This document shows positions 12,302 through 22,380 of a stretch of DNA of 40,919 bases, one piece after another. Each line of letters begins with the position of its first letter. The first letter of the stretch is position 1. This DNA is from Asterionellopsis glacialis. Its lineage: Eukaryota > Bacillariophyta > Plagiogrammaphyceae > Rhaphoneidales > Asterionellopsidaceae. The stretch is from contig WKLE02001465.1 in NCBI GenBank assembly GCA_014885115.2, forward strand, positions 1-40,919, read 5' to 3'. The notes below the pieces were generated by a model. The model searched no databases, was not told where the DNA came from, and worked only from the letters and a program-made list of their open reading frames with translations. The position numbers were made by a program, and so were the translations under genes.

Positions 12302-12915
12302 GAGGCTCTTCCGTTCCCAGAAGAGCCTGAAGCAGATGGTCGACAGATAGAGTTTTTCAAACCGATAAATCTAGTACTGTAGTTCGTTCAGAGATCTCGT
12401 AGGTCCTTAGGTCCTTTGCACCGAGAGGCTCTACTCTCCATGTCCAGAAGAGCCTGAAAGTAGGAAGTACAGTAAGTGACTTGGAGCCTCCTTGCTGAGG
12501 AGTTGAAAACATTCCAACTCTCCCATTATTTTTCAAAAAACAAGATCGATGTCATCTTCAAAATCAATAAGAATTGAATTGTCCTTGACCTTGGATGAAT
12601 TGTTTAACTCTCATCCGGGAACGGAAGAGACTGAAGCAGGTGGTGGATAGCGTCTTCAAACCCATAAAGTCTTGTACCGCCCCCTCGTAAGACCGAGAGG
12701 CTCTCTTCATGTCAAGAAGAGCCTGAAACTAGGAAGTACAGTAAGTGACTTGCAGACTCCTTGTTGAGGAGTTGAAACATTCCTATTCTTCCATTATTTT
12801 TCAAAAACAACAAGGTTGACTTTGGATATCGACATGATATAATTATCATCATCTTTAAAATCAATAAGAATGGATTTGTCCTTGACCTTGGATGAATTGT
12901 TTAATTCTCATCACT
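12302..12915. repeat. Tandem duplication of about 300 bp with hairpin motifs
   Basis: Two diverged direct copies run from about 12302-12618 and 12619-12915. Shared blocks include GAAGCAG near the start, AGGAAGTACAGTAAGTGACT (12462 and 12731), CCATTATTTTTCAAAAA, and CCTTGACCTTGGATGAATTG near the end. The offset varies from about 269 to 304 bases because of indels, including an insertion around 12825-12860 in copy two. AGGCTCT paired with AGAGCCT forms short inverted repeats at about 12303-12329, 12426-12454 and 12707-12724. The block lies between the CobW-like gene start and the cysteine synthase 3' end. No protein is encoded. From 12916 to 13432 I see nothing recognisable. Confidence 0.85.
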
Positions 12916-13432
12916 TGCTGTCATTGTCATGTTCTCAATACAAGCAACACAAACAGTAATTGCACTGCCGTTCATGTTGGTTTAGGTGAGATGCAAACAT
13001 GAGATGATATCGTTGAAAGTGTGAGGAAATTTTCTTCGCACATTAACAATCAAGTTCCCATTCACCAAAGGCATCATTCACAATCGTGAGGACCCCTATT
13101 CTTGAGAGTATTCGCTTTTTCTGGATCCTAACCTGATGTTTGACTATGAGGCATAGATAAAAGTTGTATGCCCTAAAATCCATTTTCACACGTTAAAGAT
13201 GGCGAAAAAGATAACATGAAAAGATGGACGAGAGGGGCTTGCATCGTAGTAGACAAAATTTGCGTGGTTTGATTATTCCTCACGCGGTGAACTCAGAACA
13301 AGCTAAAGAAAGGTTGACATAAAATAGTGTTTCTTCCATTGTTTATTTTCTACTTTGTTTCTCTTGACTACTCCGCACTATTTATTTAACTCGGATACCG
13401 GTATCTCTTCAGACTTACTCATTCTCTTTAGC

Positions 13433-14796
13433 TTAGCCTCTCGGCGTTGCAAATCCATAGTCAGTGTTGTCAAATGGCTCAGGGAGAGGCTGCTTAGTAA
13501 GTCCTTCCGCCGTAGCTTTGATGTCGGTAAACATTGGATGTGTGAAGTATCTTTCTCCAAAAGATGGAATGATACAAACAGCCATTTTGCCTGCCGATTC
13601 TGGTCGTTTACAAACGTCTACGGCGGCTGAAACTATGGCACCAGCTGATGCACCAACAGGAATACCAATCATCCACAACTCATGAGCCATGGCCATGGCT
13701 TGGTCCGAATGAATGGGAACTACCTCATCCAAAAGGTCCAAATCTAAAACATGTGGAACAAGGCCTGCTCCCATACCCTGAATCTTATGAGGTCCCTGTT
13801 CTCCAATCTTTTCACCACCCTTGGCAGCCGTAATAAGCATTTGTTCCATTGGTTCCACTGCAACAGTATGGAGATTAGGATTTTTGGGTGTAGGGCAACT
13901 TTCATGTTTTCCCTTAATGTACTGTGAAACACCAGTAACAGTTCCTCCTGTTCCAATACCAGATACTAAAATATCAATCAATCCATCAGTACTTTCCCAA
14001 ATTTCTGGGCCAGTTGTTTCTCTATGAATTTTTGGATTGGCAGGATTCTCAAATTGTTGAAGCATATGACCATTGCCGTCAAGCCCTTCCAGGATTTCCT
14101 TGGCTTTAGCAAGAGCACCAGGAACAGCTGTTTCCTTGGGTGTTAAAACAACTTCAGCTCCCAAGGCCAAAAGCATCATGCGTCGTTCCACTGACATAGT
14201 TTCAGGCATTGTGAGGATACATCTATATCCCCTTTCTCTAGCGATGAATGCAAGAGCAATACCAGTGTTACCAGACGTCGGTTCGACAAGGACACTTTTA
14301 CCGGGTGTAATAAGACCTTTCGCTTCAGCTGTCAAAACATGGGGCGGAATTCATGCAAGGAAAGTTTCCGACAAGAAAAAAAGTAATATTTTCAGAGTTA
14401 GGAAAGAAAAAAGACACGTTCGTACTTATTCTTCCCAGGTAATCAAAACCATAGATACGCTTTTCACATACCGTCGTCAATCATTGATCTTCCAATGCGA
14501 TCCTTGACAGATGAGCACGGTCCAAGACTTTCCATTTTCCCAACCAAACGTGTACCACTATCCACATCAACACCATGAGCAACTAAAATCTTGTTCAAAT
14601 CTAAAAGAGGTGTATTTCCAACAAGATCTGATGGCTTGCTTGCTATGTTGAGTAGCCGAGTCGCTTGACTTGATGCTGTAGCGCCCATCAAAGTCTTGTT
14701 CTTAATGGAAGGGAGACGACCGACAGTACATAATGATGACGCTCGTGAAGAGCAAGATGCCAAAGATCGGACTGCAGCGGAAGCAAAGATTACCAT
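13433..14796 (-). CDS. Cysteine synthase (O-acetylserine (thiol)lyase)
   Basis: Two exons on the minus strand, 14796-14472 and 14328-13433, flank a 143-nt GT-AG intron; splicing rebuilds IDDAEAKGLITPGKS and gives 406 aa. The enzyme makes cysteine from O-acetylserine and sulfide using PLP. Visible are the PLP-lysine segment PCSSVKDRIG, the substrate loop TSGNTGIA, the phosphate-binding GIGTGGTVTG and the C-terminal PSFGERY. The frame continues upstream of 14796 only to a GTG, so the ATG at 14796 is preferred. About 55 residues precede the catalytic domain, rich in Ala, Ser and Arg; this may be a mitochondrial or plastid presequence, but no clear ASA-FAP motif is present. A cystathionine beta-synthase is less likely, as there is no heme or CBS domain. 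It is divergent from the transhydrogenase gene across 643 bases. Confidence 0.93.
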
Positions 14797-14889
14797 TGTT
14801 AATTTACACACTGTTGGAAAGGATGGGAAGTCTGTGTACGTTATTTCAAAGACCTTGGTTCTTGTATCTTGTACCTCTCTAGAGACTAG

Positions 14890-14904
14890 AGGTCCTACCT
14901 GGTA
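14890..14904 (+). promoter_or_regulatory. Overlapping AGGTCCTAC and ACCTGGTA motifs in divergent promoter
   Basis: Here the two recurrent intergenic motifs are fused, AGGTCCTAC at 14890-14898 running into ACCTGGTA at 14897-14904. They lie about 95 bases upstream of cysteine synthase and 535 bases upstream of the transhydrogenase. The function is inferred only from recurrence. Confidence 0.45.
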
Positions 14905-15312
14905 TCTTGTGGTCGTTCATACCACTGAAGTTGATTTCGAATTCTTTTCTGCAGGAGCGAAACTCGAAAATATCTTTGTTGTTTTGTTCCTTGATGGGTT
15001 GTCTGTCTACCATGAAGTAAGTAGGTCACCAATCAAACAAGTAAAATATTTACAGCCAAACTATCTTACAGATTGAAGTTGAACTTCTCTTTCCTTAATT
15101 AACTTTCTCGCATTCCAGATTGACTTCGCATCGGAGAAGGCCGGATAAGAACCCTCTGGTCTCTGTTGGTGTCTTTAGGAACGAACGAAACATCAGACTA
15201 CTACCCGAGAGAAGAAACGAGTCAAAAAAGACACAAAAGATCTTCCATTCATCTAAAATCTAAATCATTACACAAAGTACTTTTTATTTGACACAATTGA
15301 TTGGGTGTTGTG

Positions 15313-15318
15313 TGACGT
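15313..15318 (+). promoter_or_regulatory. TGACGT half-CRE upstream of transhydrogenase
   Basis: A TGACGT hexamer lies 122 bases before the transhydrogenase start. bZIP factors bind such sites, and CO2/cAMP-responsive elements of this type are known in diatom carbonic anhydrase promoters. A six-base match can easily be chance. Confidence 0.2.
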
Positions 15319-15439
15319 TGTAGGCTTCCGAGTGACTTCCTATCAACACAAGTCAACCATTGAAGAGAATTGAACGAGACAAAAGCTAGAGAGAGCGATA
15401 GAGCGATAGAATATAAGAACATCTGAAGAACGGAACAAA

Positions 15440-18400
15440 ATGTATCTCAAACAGGTATTGCTAGTTGCATTACTTGCTGCCGAAAGCAGTGCTTTCACAT
15501 CTGTGAGGTCTCCATTGGCCACCAAGCTGTCCAAGCAAAACACTTCCTTCTCCCGTTCCATCCAAGTCTTTTCTTCTGTCGAAGAACAAAAGACGTCTGA
15601 GGAGGACAAAGTTGGTCAAGCTTTCGAGGTCTCCGAAAGTAAAATCTTAGGCGATGCGATTCCTTACGAAGAGTTGACCATTGGTGTCATGAAGGAAACC
15701 TATAAGGGGGAAAACAGAGTTTCACAAACACCTGAGACCGTCGCCAACCTCGTTAAGGCTGGTTTTCAGGTTGTTGTGCAAGAGGGAGGTATGTACTCTC
15801 CACTATCGACTTTGATTTGTATTGTTCAAATTTCTGTCATTTCCTCACTCATTGTCCTTTTTATAAACGACCAATATGTTGAATTATGTTTCTGTATGTA
15901 TATCCTTTAAACTAGCTGGTGAAAAGGCTCAATTCAGTGATGCCGCCTTTATCGAAGCAGGAGCTGTTGTACTAAAGGGTGAACAAATCTTTGCGGAAGC
16001 TGATATCATTACCAAGATTCGTCCACCTAATGACGACGAGATTCCCAAACTTGCTGGCAAAACTCTCATCAGCATGATTTCACCGGCATTAAACCCTGAT
16101 GTTTACGAACAGTTGACTTCTCAGAAAACAAATGTTTTTGCATTGGACAATGTCCCACGTATGTTAAGCCGTGCTCAAGCCTACGATGTTTTATCGTCTC
16201 AAACCAACATCGCTGGTTATCGTGCTATTATTGAAGCTGCCGAGCAGTTCCCTCGCTTCTTTGCAGGACAGATGACTGCAGCTGGTAAGGTACCCCCTGC
16301 GAAGGTTCTAGTCCTTGGAGTTGGTGTTGCAGGTCTTGCTGCAATCCAAACAGCTAAGAACATGGGAGCAATCGTCCGTGCCTTCGATGTACGTCCAGTC
16401 ACCAAAGAACAGGTTGAATCCATGGGAGCAACTTTCCTCGAAGTTGATTACCAAGAAGACGGAAGCGGTGCTGGTGGATATGCCAAAGAAATGTCAGACG
16501 GTTTCAAAGCCGCCCAAGCTAAAATGATGCTCGAACAAGCAGCAGATGTAGATATTATCGTTACCACAGCACTCATTCCAGGAAGAGCTGCTCCTATTCT
16601 AGTCAACGAAGAAATGCTTGCTGCCATGAAGCCCGGGTCTGTCTGTGTTGATCTTGCAGCTGCAAATGGTGGAAATGTCATGCAGACTGTTGCAGATGAA
16701 ATCATTACAACTAGTAATGGAGTCAAGATCATTGGTTTCACCGATTTGCCGTCGCGATTGGCATCAACAGCAAGTAACCTGGTAAGTTTTTTGGGAAATG
16801 TTTCAATATTCTATTTCGTTGGTTGACTTTCCTCTCATCAATTATAATTATGTTTCACCAAATAGTTTGGAAACAATATCGCAAAATTCATTCTCAGTAT
16901 TGGGCCTCAGACTACAAAAGAGAAGGGCAAGTTCCAGATTGATTTGGAAGATGATGCTGTTCAAAATATGCTTATCTCGTACGCAGGAGAGGCCAGGTGG
17001 CCTGATAAGATTACTCCGTACCAGCTCCCGCCTCCTCCACCAAAGGCAGAATCTGAAGAAGAGGAACTTACCGATGAGGAACGCATGATTATGGTGAACG
17101 AACAGCAAAAGGCAAACTTTATTAAGAATACAGGAATCGCAAGTCTCGCAGCCGCTGCATTGCTTTCATTTGGCTTTACAGCTGATTCACCCAGTGCTGT
17201 GTCATTGATGTCCACCTTTGCGCTTGCTGGTCTTGCTGGATATCAAGTTGTCTGGGGTGTGGCACCTGCTCTGCATTCGCCGCTCATGGCAGTTACGAAT
17301 GCTATATCAGGAATGACTGCTCTCGGGGGCATGGTCTTATTGGGCCATAATTCTATCGAAAGTGCTGGGATTATTCCTGATACTCCTGCTCACTGGATGG
17401 GAGCTGTTGCAACTGCATTGTCTTTCATCAACATTGCGGGAGGATTCCTTGTTTCTGGAAAGATGCTTGACCTCTTCAAGAGGCCTGATGACCCAGATGA
17501 ATTCTTTGAGTTTTATTCTGTACCTACAGCCCTTCTTCTTGGTGGAGTTGCTGCGGCGAGTTTTTCAGGAATCGGAGATCTTGGCGTTGTTTCTGGAACA
17601 GTTGGTATTGCCTCAGCTATTTGCTGCATTGCTGCTATTGCAGGATTGGCCAACCAGGAATCCGCACGCACTGGAAATGTTCTTGGAATGGCTGGTGTTG
17701 CATTTGGTCTCGCTGCAACAACGGGCGAAATGTCAGTTGCTGGGGCGACCGCCCCTGCTTTCGAGCAAGTTGCTTTGCTTGGTGGCGCCGGATCCGCCAT
17801 TGGTGCTGTGGTAGCATCTGGAGTAGGTCCTACCGAGTTGCCGCAGACGGTTGCTGCCTTTCACTCCTTAGTCGGTTTGGCAGCCATGGCAGGCGCTGCC
17901 GGTGAATTTCTTTCTGGAGCTGGAGACTTGGACTTGGGTACCCTTTCAGCCATTTACCTTGCCACCTTTATTGGAGGAATCACAGCTACTGGTTCTATGG
18001 TTGCATTCGGTAAACTTGCCGCCTTGCTTGACTCCAAGCCTTTGTCTTTGCCTGGTAGAGACCAGCTTAATCTCGGAATGTTATCTATTTGTGTTCTCGG
18101 CATGGCGGCTTTTCTAAACCCAGGCCTTGCCGATGGGCTGGTTAGCATGGACCCCGAAACTTTGCAACTTGGAAGTCTTGGTGTTGTTGCTGCTGTGTCA
18201 TCTATTCTTGGCGTCCACTTGACTGCTAGCATTGGTGGTGCTGATATGCCAGTCGTGATTACTATTCTCAACTCTTATTCAGGATGGGCTCTTTGCGCTG
18301 AAGGCTTCTTGTTGAATAACCCCCTTCTTGCTCAAGTTGGTGCTTTGATTGGCTTTTCTGGCGCAATTTTGACTTGGATCATGTGCGAGGCTATGGGTCG

Positions 18401-19104
18401 TGATGTTGTTTCTGTTGTTCTTGGTGGTGCAGGCACGGAAGCACCAGCTGCTGGCGAAAGCACAGCAGTGATCGAGGGCGAAATTACAACTACAAATGTT
18501 GACAGTGTCGTTGAGCGCCTTATGGAAGCAAAAAGCGTTATGATTGTTCCAGGGTATGGCTTAGCTGTCGCTCAAGCACAATTTGCTGTTGCTGATATCG
18601 CGAAAGAATTGAGAGACAAAGGAAAGAACGTTAGGTTTGGGTAAGTGGTGATGTGTTGCCTTTTTACCATTTCTGTAATTATTTCCACGTTCCTAAATGA
18701 TCTTCTACATTGTTCTTCTTAAAAATCACAGAATCCACCCTGTAGCTGGACGCATGCCCGGCCAGTTGAACGTTCTCCTTGCCGAAGCAGGTGTACCATA
18801 CGATATGGTGTTCGAAATGGAAGAGGTCAACGAAGACTTTGACGACACTGATGTTACGTTGGTTATCGGAGCCAGTGATACTGTCAGCAGTGCAGCTGAG
18901 GATGATCCAAGCTGCAGTATTTACGGAATGCCTGTTCTTCGTGTTTGGAAGAGCGAACAAGTATACGTCTTGAAAAGATCCATTGGAAACACCGGGTACA
19001 CCGGTATGCAGAACCCTATTTTGTTCAAGGACAACACTGATATTCTTTTAGGAGACGCAAAGGATACGTGCGATGCTCTCCGTACGGCTATCAAGGAAAT
19101 GTAA
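15440..19104 (+). CDS. NNT: NAD(P) transhydrogenase, fused alpha-beta, plastid-type presequence
   Basis: Four exons (15440-15788, 15916-16781, 16866-18640, 18732-19104) joined by introns of 127, 84 and 91 nt encode 1120 aa. The proton-translocating enzyme transfers hydride between NADH and NADP+. Domain I (about 75-460) has the GVGVAGLAA nucleotide fold near residue 251 and DLAAANGGN. Domain II is a long Gly/Ala-rich block with many membrane segments (about 490-900). Domain III (from about 960) has [39 protein letters not shown] and GDAKDT, the NADP-binding signature. All three domains look intact, in the PntA-then-PntB order of animal NNT. The N-terminus [20 protein letters not shown] reads as a signal peptide with Phe19 after cleavage, a plastid-type bipartite leader rather than a mitochondrial one. 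It ends 160 bases from the convergent Tic22-like gene; AATAAA occurs at 19146. Confidence 0.95.
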
Positions 19105-19264
19105 ATGGGTTCAGTATCTTTGAAGATCTTAATTTTTTTTAGAGAAATAAATATAATGAGTAGATTATTTTTGTCTTAAAAACCAATCTATAAAATGGTG
19201 TCTATATATAGCCTTGTGAAGTAACGTTATTTACGTCATGTTTAAGGTCTCGGCTTGTACGAAT

Positions 19265-20555
19265 CTACAAGTCCCCAAGGGTGGAACCTCCCATCTGGGC
19301 CATTGGGTCTGCTTCGGCCTGTGCTTCAGCTTGGGCAGGATCAGCTCCCATTGGCAAGGATGGAACAAGAACAACATTACGGAAATCAATTTCGGACTCT
19401 TTCTGCATCATAGCAACAAGGTCGTGAAGAGACATGAGGTTGATAGCAGGTTCAACATCCTTAACATCGGCGGGAGCCTGGGACATGAATTGTTGCCATG
19501 TTCCGACCATGTTCTGCAAGCTGAAGTACATAGGAAGCAAAGTCACAGGCTCTCCATCTTCTCCCTTCTCACCATTCTGCTTTTGCATGCGCATCTGAGC
19601 AATCATGAAGACAGGAATTTCGTTGTATGTAGTGTTGAATTTAGGAGATTCAGTCATGGCCTTTTTGATGGCAGCCTGGGCAATTTCAGGTGTCATACCT
19701 CCTTCTTCCTGAAGTTTTTGTCCTTCCTCAGGGTTCATAGTGAGCAACATACGAGCACCAAGAAGGTCACGCGTATCAGGGACAAGGCGGTATTCGACAT
19801 TCTTGGTTGCAACACCCTCTCCTTCCTCACCAGGGGACTTGAGCTGAATGAGATAGAAAGGAAACGCAACGAACAATACCGTTAGCATTAAACAGAACCA
19901 CATAATAATATTTGTTGTTTTTCAAAACCTGGTCTATACATCTTTTTCATTTCACGTACCATGACTTCGTTGGAATCACCATCACTGTTCAAAATCTTGA
20001 ACCAGATCTTTCCAAGGGAAAACGCAGAAACTCTCAAGTCCATATCAGCAGCTCCAGAGCTGGTGAGTTGGTTCAATGTAGCATTTGCCATTTGGGGAGA
20101 AAAGAAGAAGTAGAAGACACTGGTGTCATTATCAGGTTTGAGAACAACGCCAGCACCATTGGCATCAGTGACGGCAAAAACAGGAATCTGTTCCAACCAT
20201 TCCTCGACTTCCTCTTGGCTTAATGGAGGGTACTTTTTGGCTTCAGCAGGTGCTTCAGTGGTAGCAGCAGCAGTTGACTCCTCTCTACAAATTCAAAGGT
20301 TGGTTATTCACAAAAAGTGGCGTTAGTTTTTTTCGTTAACACATCAGGTTGAATCTGAAATTATTATGCGGTGCAACACGGAACCGGTTGTCAATCATGC
20401 TTTACTTACGCAACCTTGTCCTTTTTTCCACCAAACAAAGCGCCTCCACGAGGGACAACACCAAAGACTGATGGACTTGCAAGGCCACGGCTGGATGCCG
20501 CCGTCGTAGTAGAAACACCAACGAGAAGCAAGAGAGTGGAAAGCAATTTCATCAT
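19265..20555 (-). CDS. TIC22: Tic22-like plastid protein-import factor
   Basis: Three minus-strand exons, 20555-20410, 20284-19960 and 19843-19265, joined by GT-AG introns of 125 and 116 nt in correct phase, encode 349 aa (a second ATG lies 3 bases in). Exon 1 gives a signal peptide (MKLLSTLLLLVGVSTTTAASS) followed by a Ser/Arg/Gly-rich stretch. The mature part has the duplicated Tic22 fold: IPVFAVTDANGAGVVLK, then YFFFSPQMANATLNQL with VSAFSLGKIWF, and in the second half IPVFMIAQ, MYFSLQNMVGTWQQF and NVVLVPSLP. Tic22 acts in the space between plastid envelopes as a chaperone of preprotein import; cyanobacterial homologues are periplasmic. The C-terminal tail is Ala/Gln/Met-rich. It is divergent from the dioxygenase gene at 21126. 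Confidence 0.85.
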
Positions 20556-20718
20556 CTTGAAAAATTTAGATCAAGTGTGTCTATTTTGTGATCGTGTTCT
20601 CTTCTTGATGGATTGTGCAACTCGTGGCTTGTGTTGCCAAGCGGACATCACCGTAGTTACACGTTGCACGATTTTGTGCGGTGTAAAGAGGGTGAAATCT
20701 GATTCTTCGTTTTGTCGA

Positions 20719-20852
20719 CCCCCCCCGGATCCAAACACGCGTAAGGACGCAAAATTGTTACCTGTACCTGGTACACAGTAGTGATACCTTCAGTTACGTA
20801 TCGTAGAGGTTTAGCAGGACTACCAGGGGTACAGGACTACCGGTACCTGGTA
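20719..20852. promoter_or_regulatory. Divergent Tic22/dioxygenase promoter with ACCTGGTA motifs
   Basis: The 570-base gap between the two divergent genes contains a C8 run (20719-20726) and exact ACCTGGTA copies at 20766-20773 and 20845-20852, surrounded by variants such as TACCAGGGGTAC and GTACCTGGGTA. TGACGT occurs further on, at 20982-20987. No open frame here resembles a protein. Confidence 0.4.
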
Positions 20853-21125
20853 TATCTAAATTGGCTGTACCTGGGTATGTGTACTCGTACTTCGTGTACC
20901 TGTACGTGTTCAAAAGCCCCAACCCTCATCCAGGTTGCAAACATAAGAAAGACAGTCGACGTCTGTGCTTCATCACCGAACTGACGTATTGTCCATCATC
21001 TGCACTCGAAGTAAATACATCAACTATCTCAAATCAACATGCCTTGCACCAGCAGAAAGAAGAAAAAATACATCCGCAGCCTATCGTCACTCAACAAGCA
21101 TAAGTTGAAATTCTGCAACACGAAA

Positions 21126-22307
21126 ATGATCATGCGGTCGAGCTTTCTCCTTCTTATCACTCTTATAAGTAGTGTTGAATCATTCTCTCCAGGATGGGCG
21201 ACTCACCGTAATTCAGCAGTATTTGCAAAGGGATTTGGAGGAGGAGGCAGTGGCGGAGGCTTTGGAGCATCGAAACCTGGTAAAAAGAAAAAGAAACAAC
21301 CGGGAACTCGTTTGGTTGACACTCTAAATGACAAAGAAAAGGATCCATCTGCCAAAAAGAAGAAAAAGGGAACAACCTTCAACAAAAATGAACAGGATAA
21401 AATGCTTGAGGACCTTGCAGCTTCTGCTTCACGCACTGTTATAGGCCAGGCGGTGGCATCATCCCCCATGGCTGGATCTCCAGATGCAGATCCGTTTTGG
21501 GAACTCATGCCATCCCTGATTTCATCTCGATTTCCCAATGTTAGTGATGATCAACTTCAACGAATTGCTGGATTTGTACGCCATACTTTGGACCCTAACT
21601 TACCGTTGGAGGACGACATTGTGTCCAATCCCCATCGTCCCCACGAAGAGATTCATGCATACATGCCAGGGCTCGGCGAAACGAAACCATTTTATGACCC
21701 AGATCAGCTTAAGCTATGTCAACTTATGAGTGAAAATTACGAAACTATCAAAGAGGAATACCATGCCTTAGTGAAAGATATGGAAGCAAGTGGAAAAGAT
21801 AGATTCCAATCTGTGACGAGCATGAACTATGAGGCTGGATGGAAGACTGTCGTATTGTTCTACAATGGCCATCGGATACCAGACTTTCCCTACCACTTGT
21901 GTCCTGTGACAACAAAGATTTTAGAAACTGTACCAATAGCTGGTCGTATTGCTGGGTTCAATCGTCAAAAGCCTCAAACAGGAATCCCATTACACAGTGA
22001 CGGAAACAATATGTGGCTTACTTGTCAGATGGGTATCCATGTACCAGAAGGCGAAAAGGCTCACATTCGAGTAGGTCCCGAAACCCGATACTGGAAAGAA
22101 GGTGAATGCTTGCTATATGATACTACATTTGAACATGAAACCATGAATGCTTCTTCTGACGAAGAAAGAGTTGTGCTACATGTAGATTTTTTCAATACTA
22201 TTGCGATGACTCCAATTGAAATTGAAATTATGCAGTACATTTACAGCTTAAGAGAAGAGTTCATGAAAGCTGAGGGGGTAGCTAAGGTGGGAGCTCAAGT
22301 ACTTTAA
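21126..22307 (+). CDS. Aspartyl/asparaginyl beta-hydroxylase-like 2OG dioxygenase
   Basis: A single exon of 393 aa from the ATG at 21126. The frame runs back to an ATG at 21039, but that would bury the signal peptide behind 29 Lys-rich residues, so the later start is chosen. The leader MIMRSSFLLLITLISSVES with Phe next suggests plastid or endomembrane import. A Gly-rich and Lys-rich linker follows. The C-terminal half is the Asp/Asn beta-hydroxylase double-stranded beta-helix: AGWKTVVLFYNGH, LHSDGNNMWLTCQMGIHVP, YWKEGECLLYDTTFEHE and ERVVLHVDFFN. Probable iron ligands are His290, Asp292 and His337, with Arg348 binding 2-oxoglutarate. Human AspH lacks the Asp ligand. The substrate is unknown. 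The stop lies 73 bases from the stop of the convergent UBX gene. Confidence 0.88.
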   Translation: MIMRSSFLLLITLISSVESFSPGWATHRNSAVFAKGFGGGGSGGGFGASKPGKKKKKQPGTRLVDTLNDKEKDPSAKKKKKGTTFNKNEQDKMLEDLAASASRTVIGQAVASSPMAGSPDADPFWELMPSLISSRFPNVSDDQLQRIAGFVRHTLDPNLPLEDDIVSNPHRPHEEIHAYMPGLGETKPFYDPDQLKLCQLMSENYETIKEEYHALVKDMEASGKDRFQSVTSMNYEAGWKTVVLFYNGHRIPDFPYHLCPVTTKILETVPIAGRIAGFNRQKPQTGIPLHSDGNNMWLTCQMGIHVPEGEKAHIRVGPETRYWKEGECLLYDTTFEHETMNASSDEERVVLHVDFFNTIAMTPIEIEIMQYIYSLREEFMKAEGVAKVGAQVL

Positions 22308-22380
22308 ATGAATGCCAATTTAGCTTTAAAGAGTATCTACAACCTTTATTCAATGTTCGATAGAAGACGTTTGGCATTTT

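Noticed and set aside
12015..12302. 95-codon open frame beginning next to the CobW start
   Set aside because: TTG start and placement in the CobW promoter; aromatic-rich sequence without homology.
21039..21125. N-terminal extension of the dioxygenase
   Set aside because: The upstream ATG would put a Lys-rich stretch before an evident signal peptide, so the second ATG is preferred.
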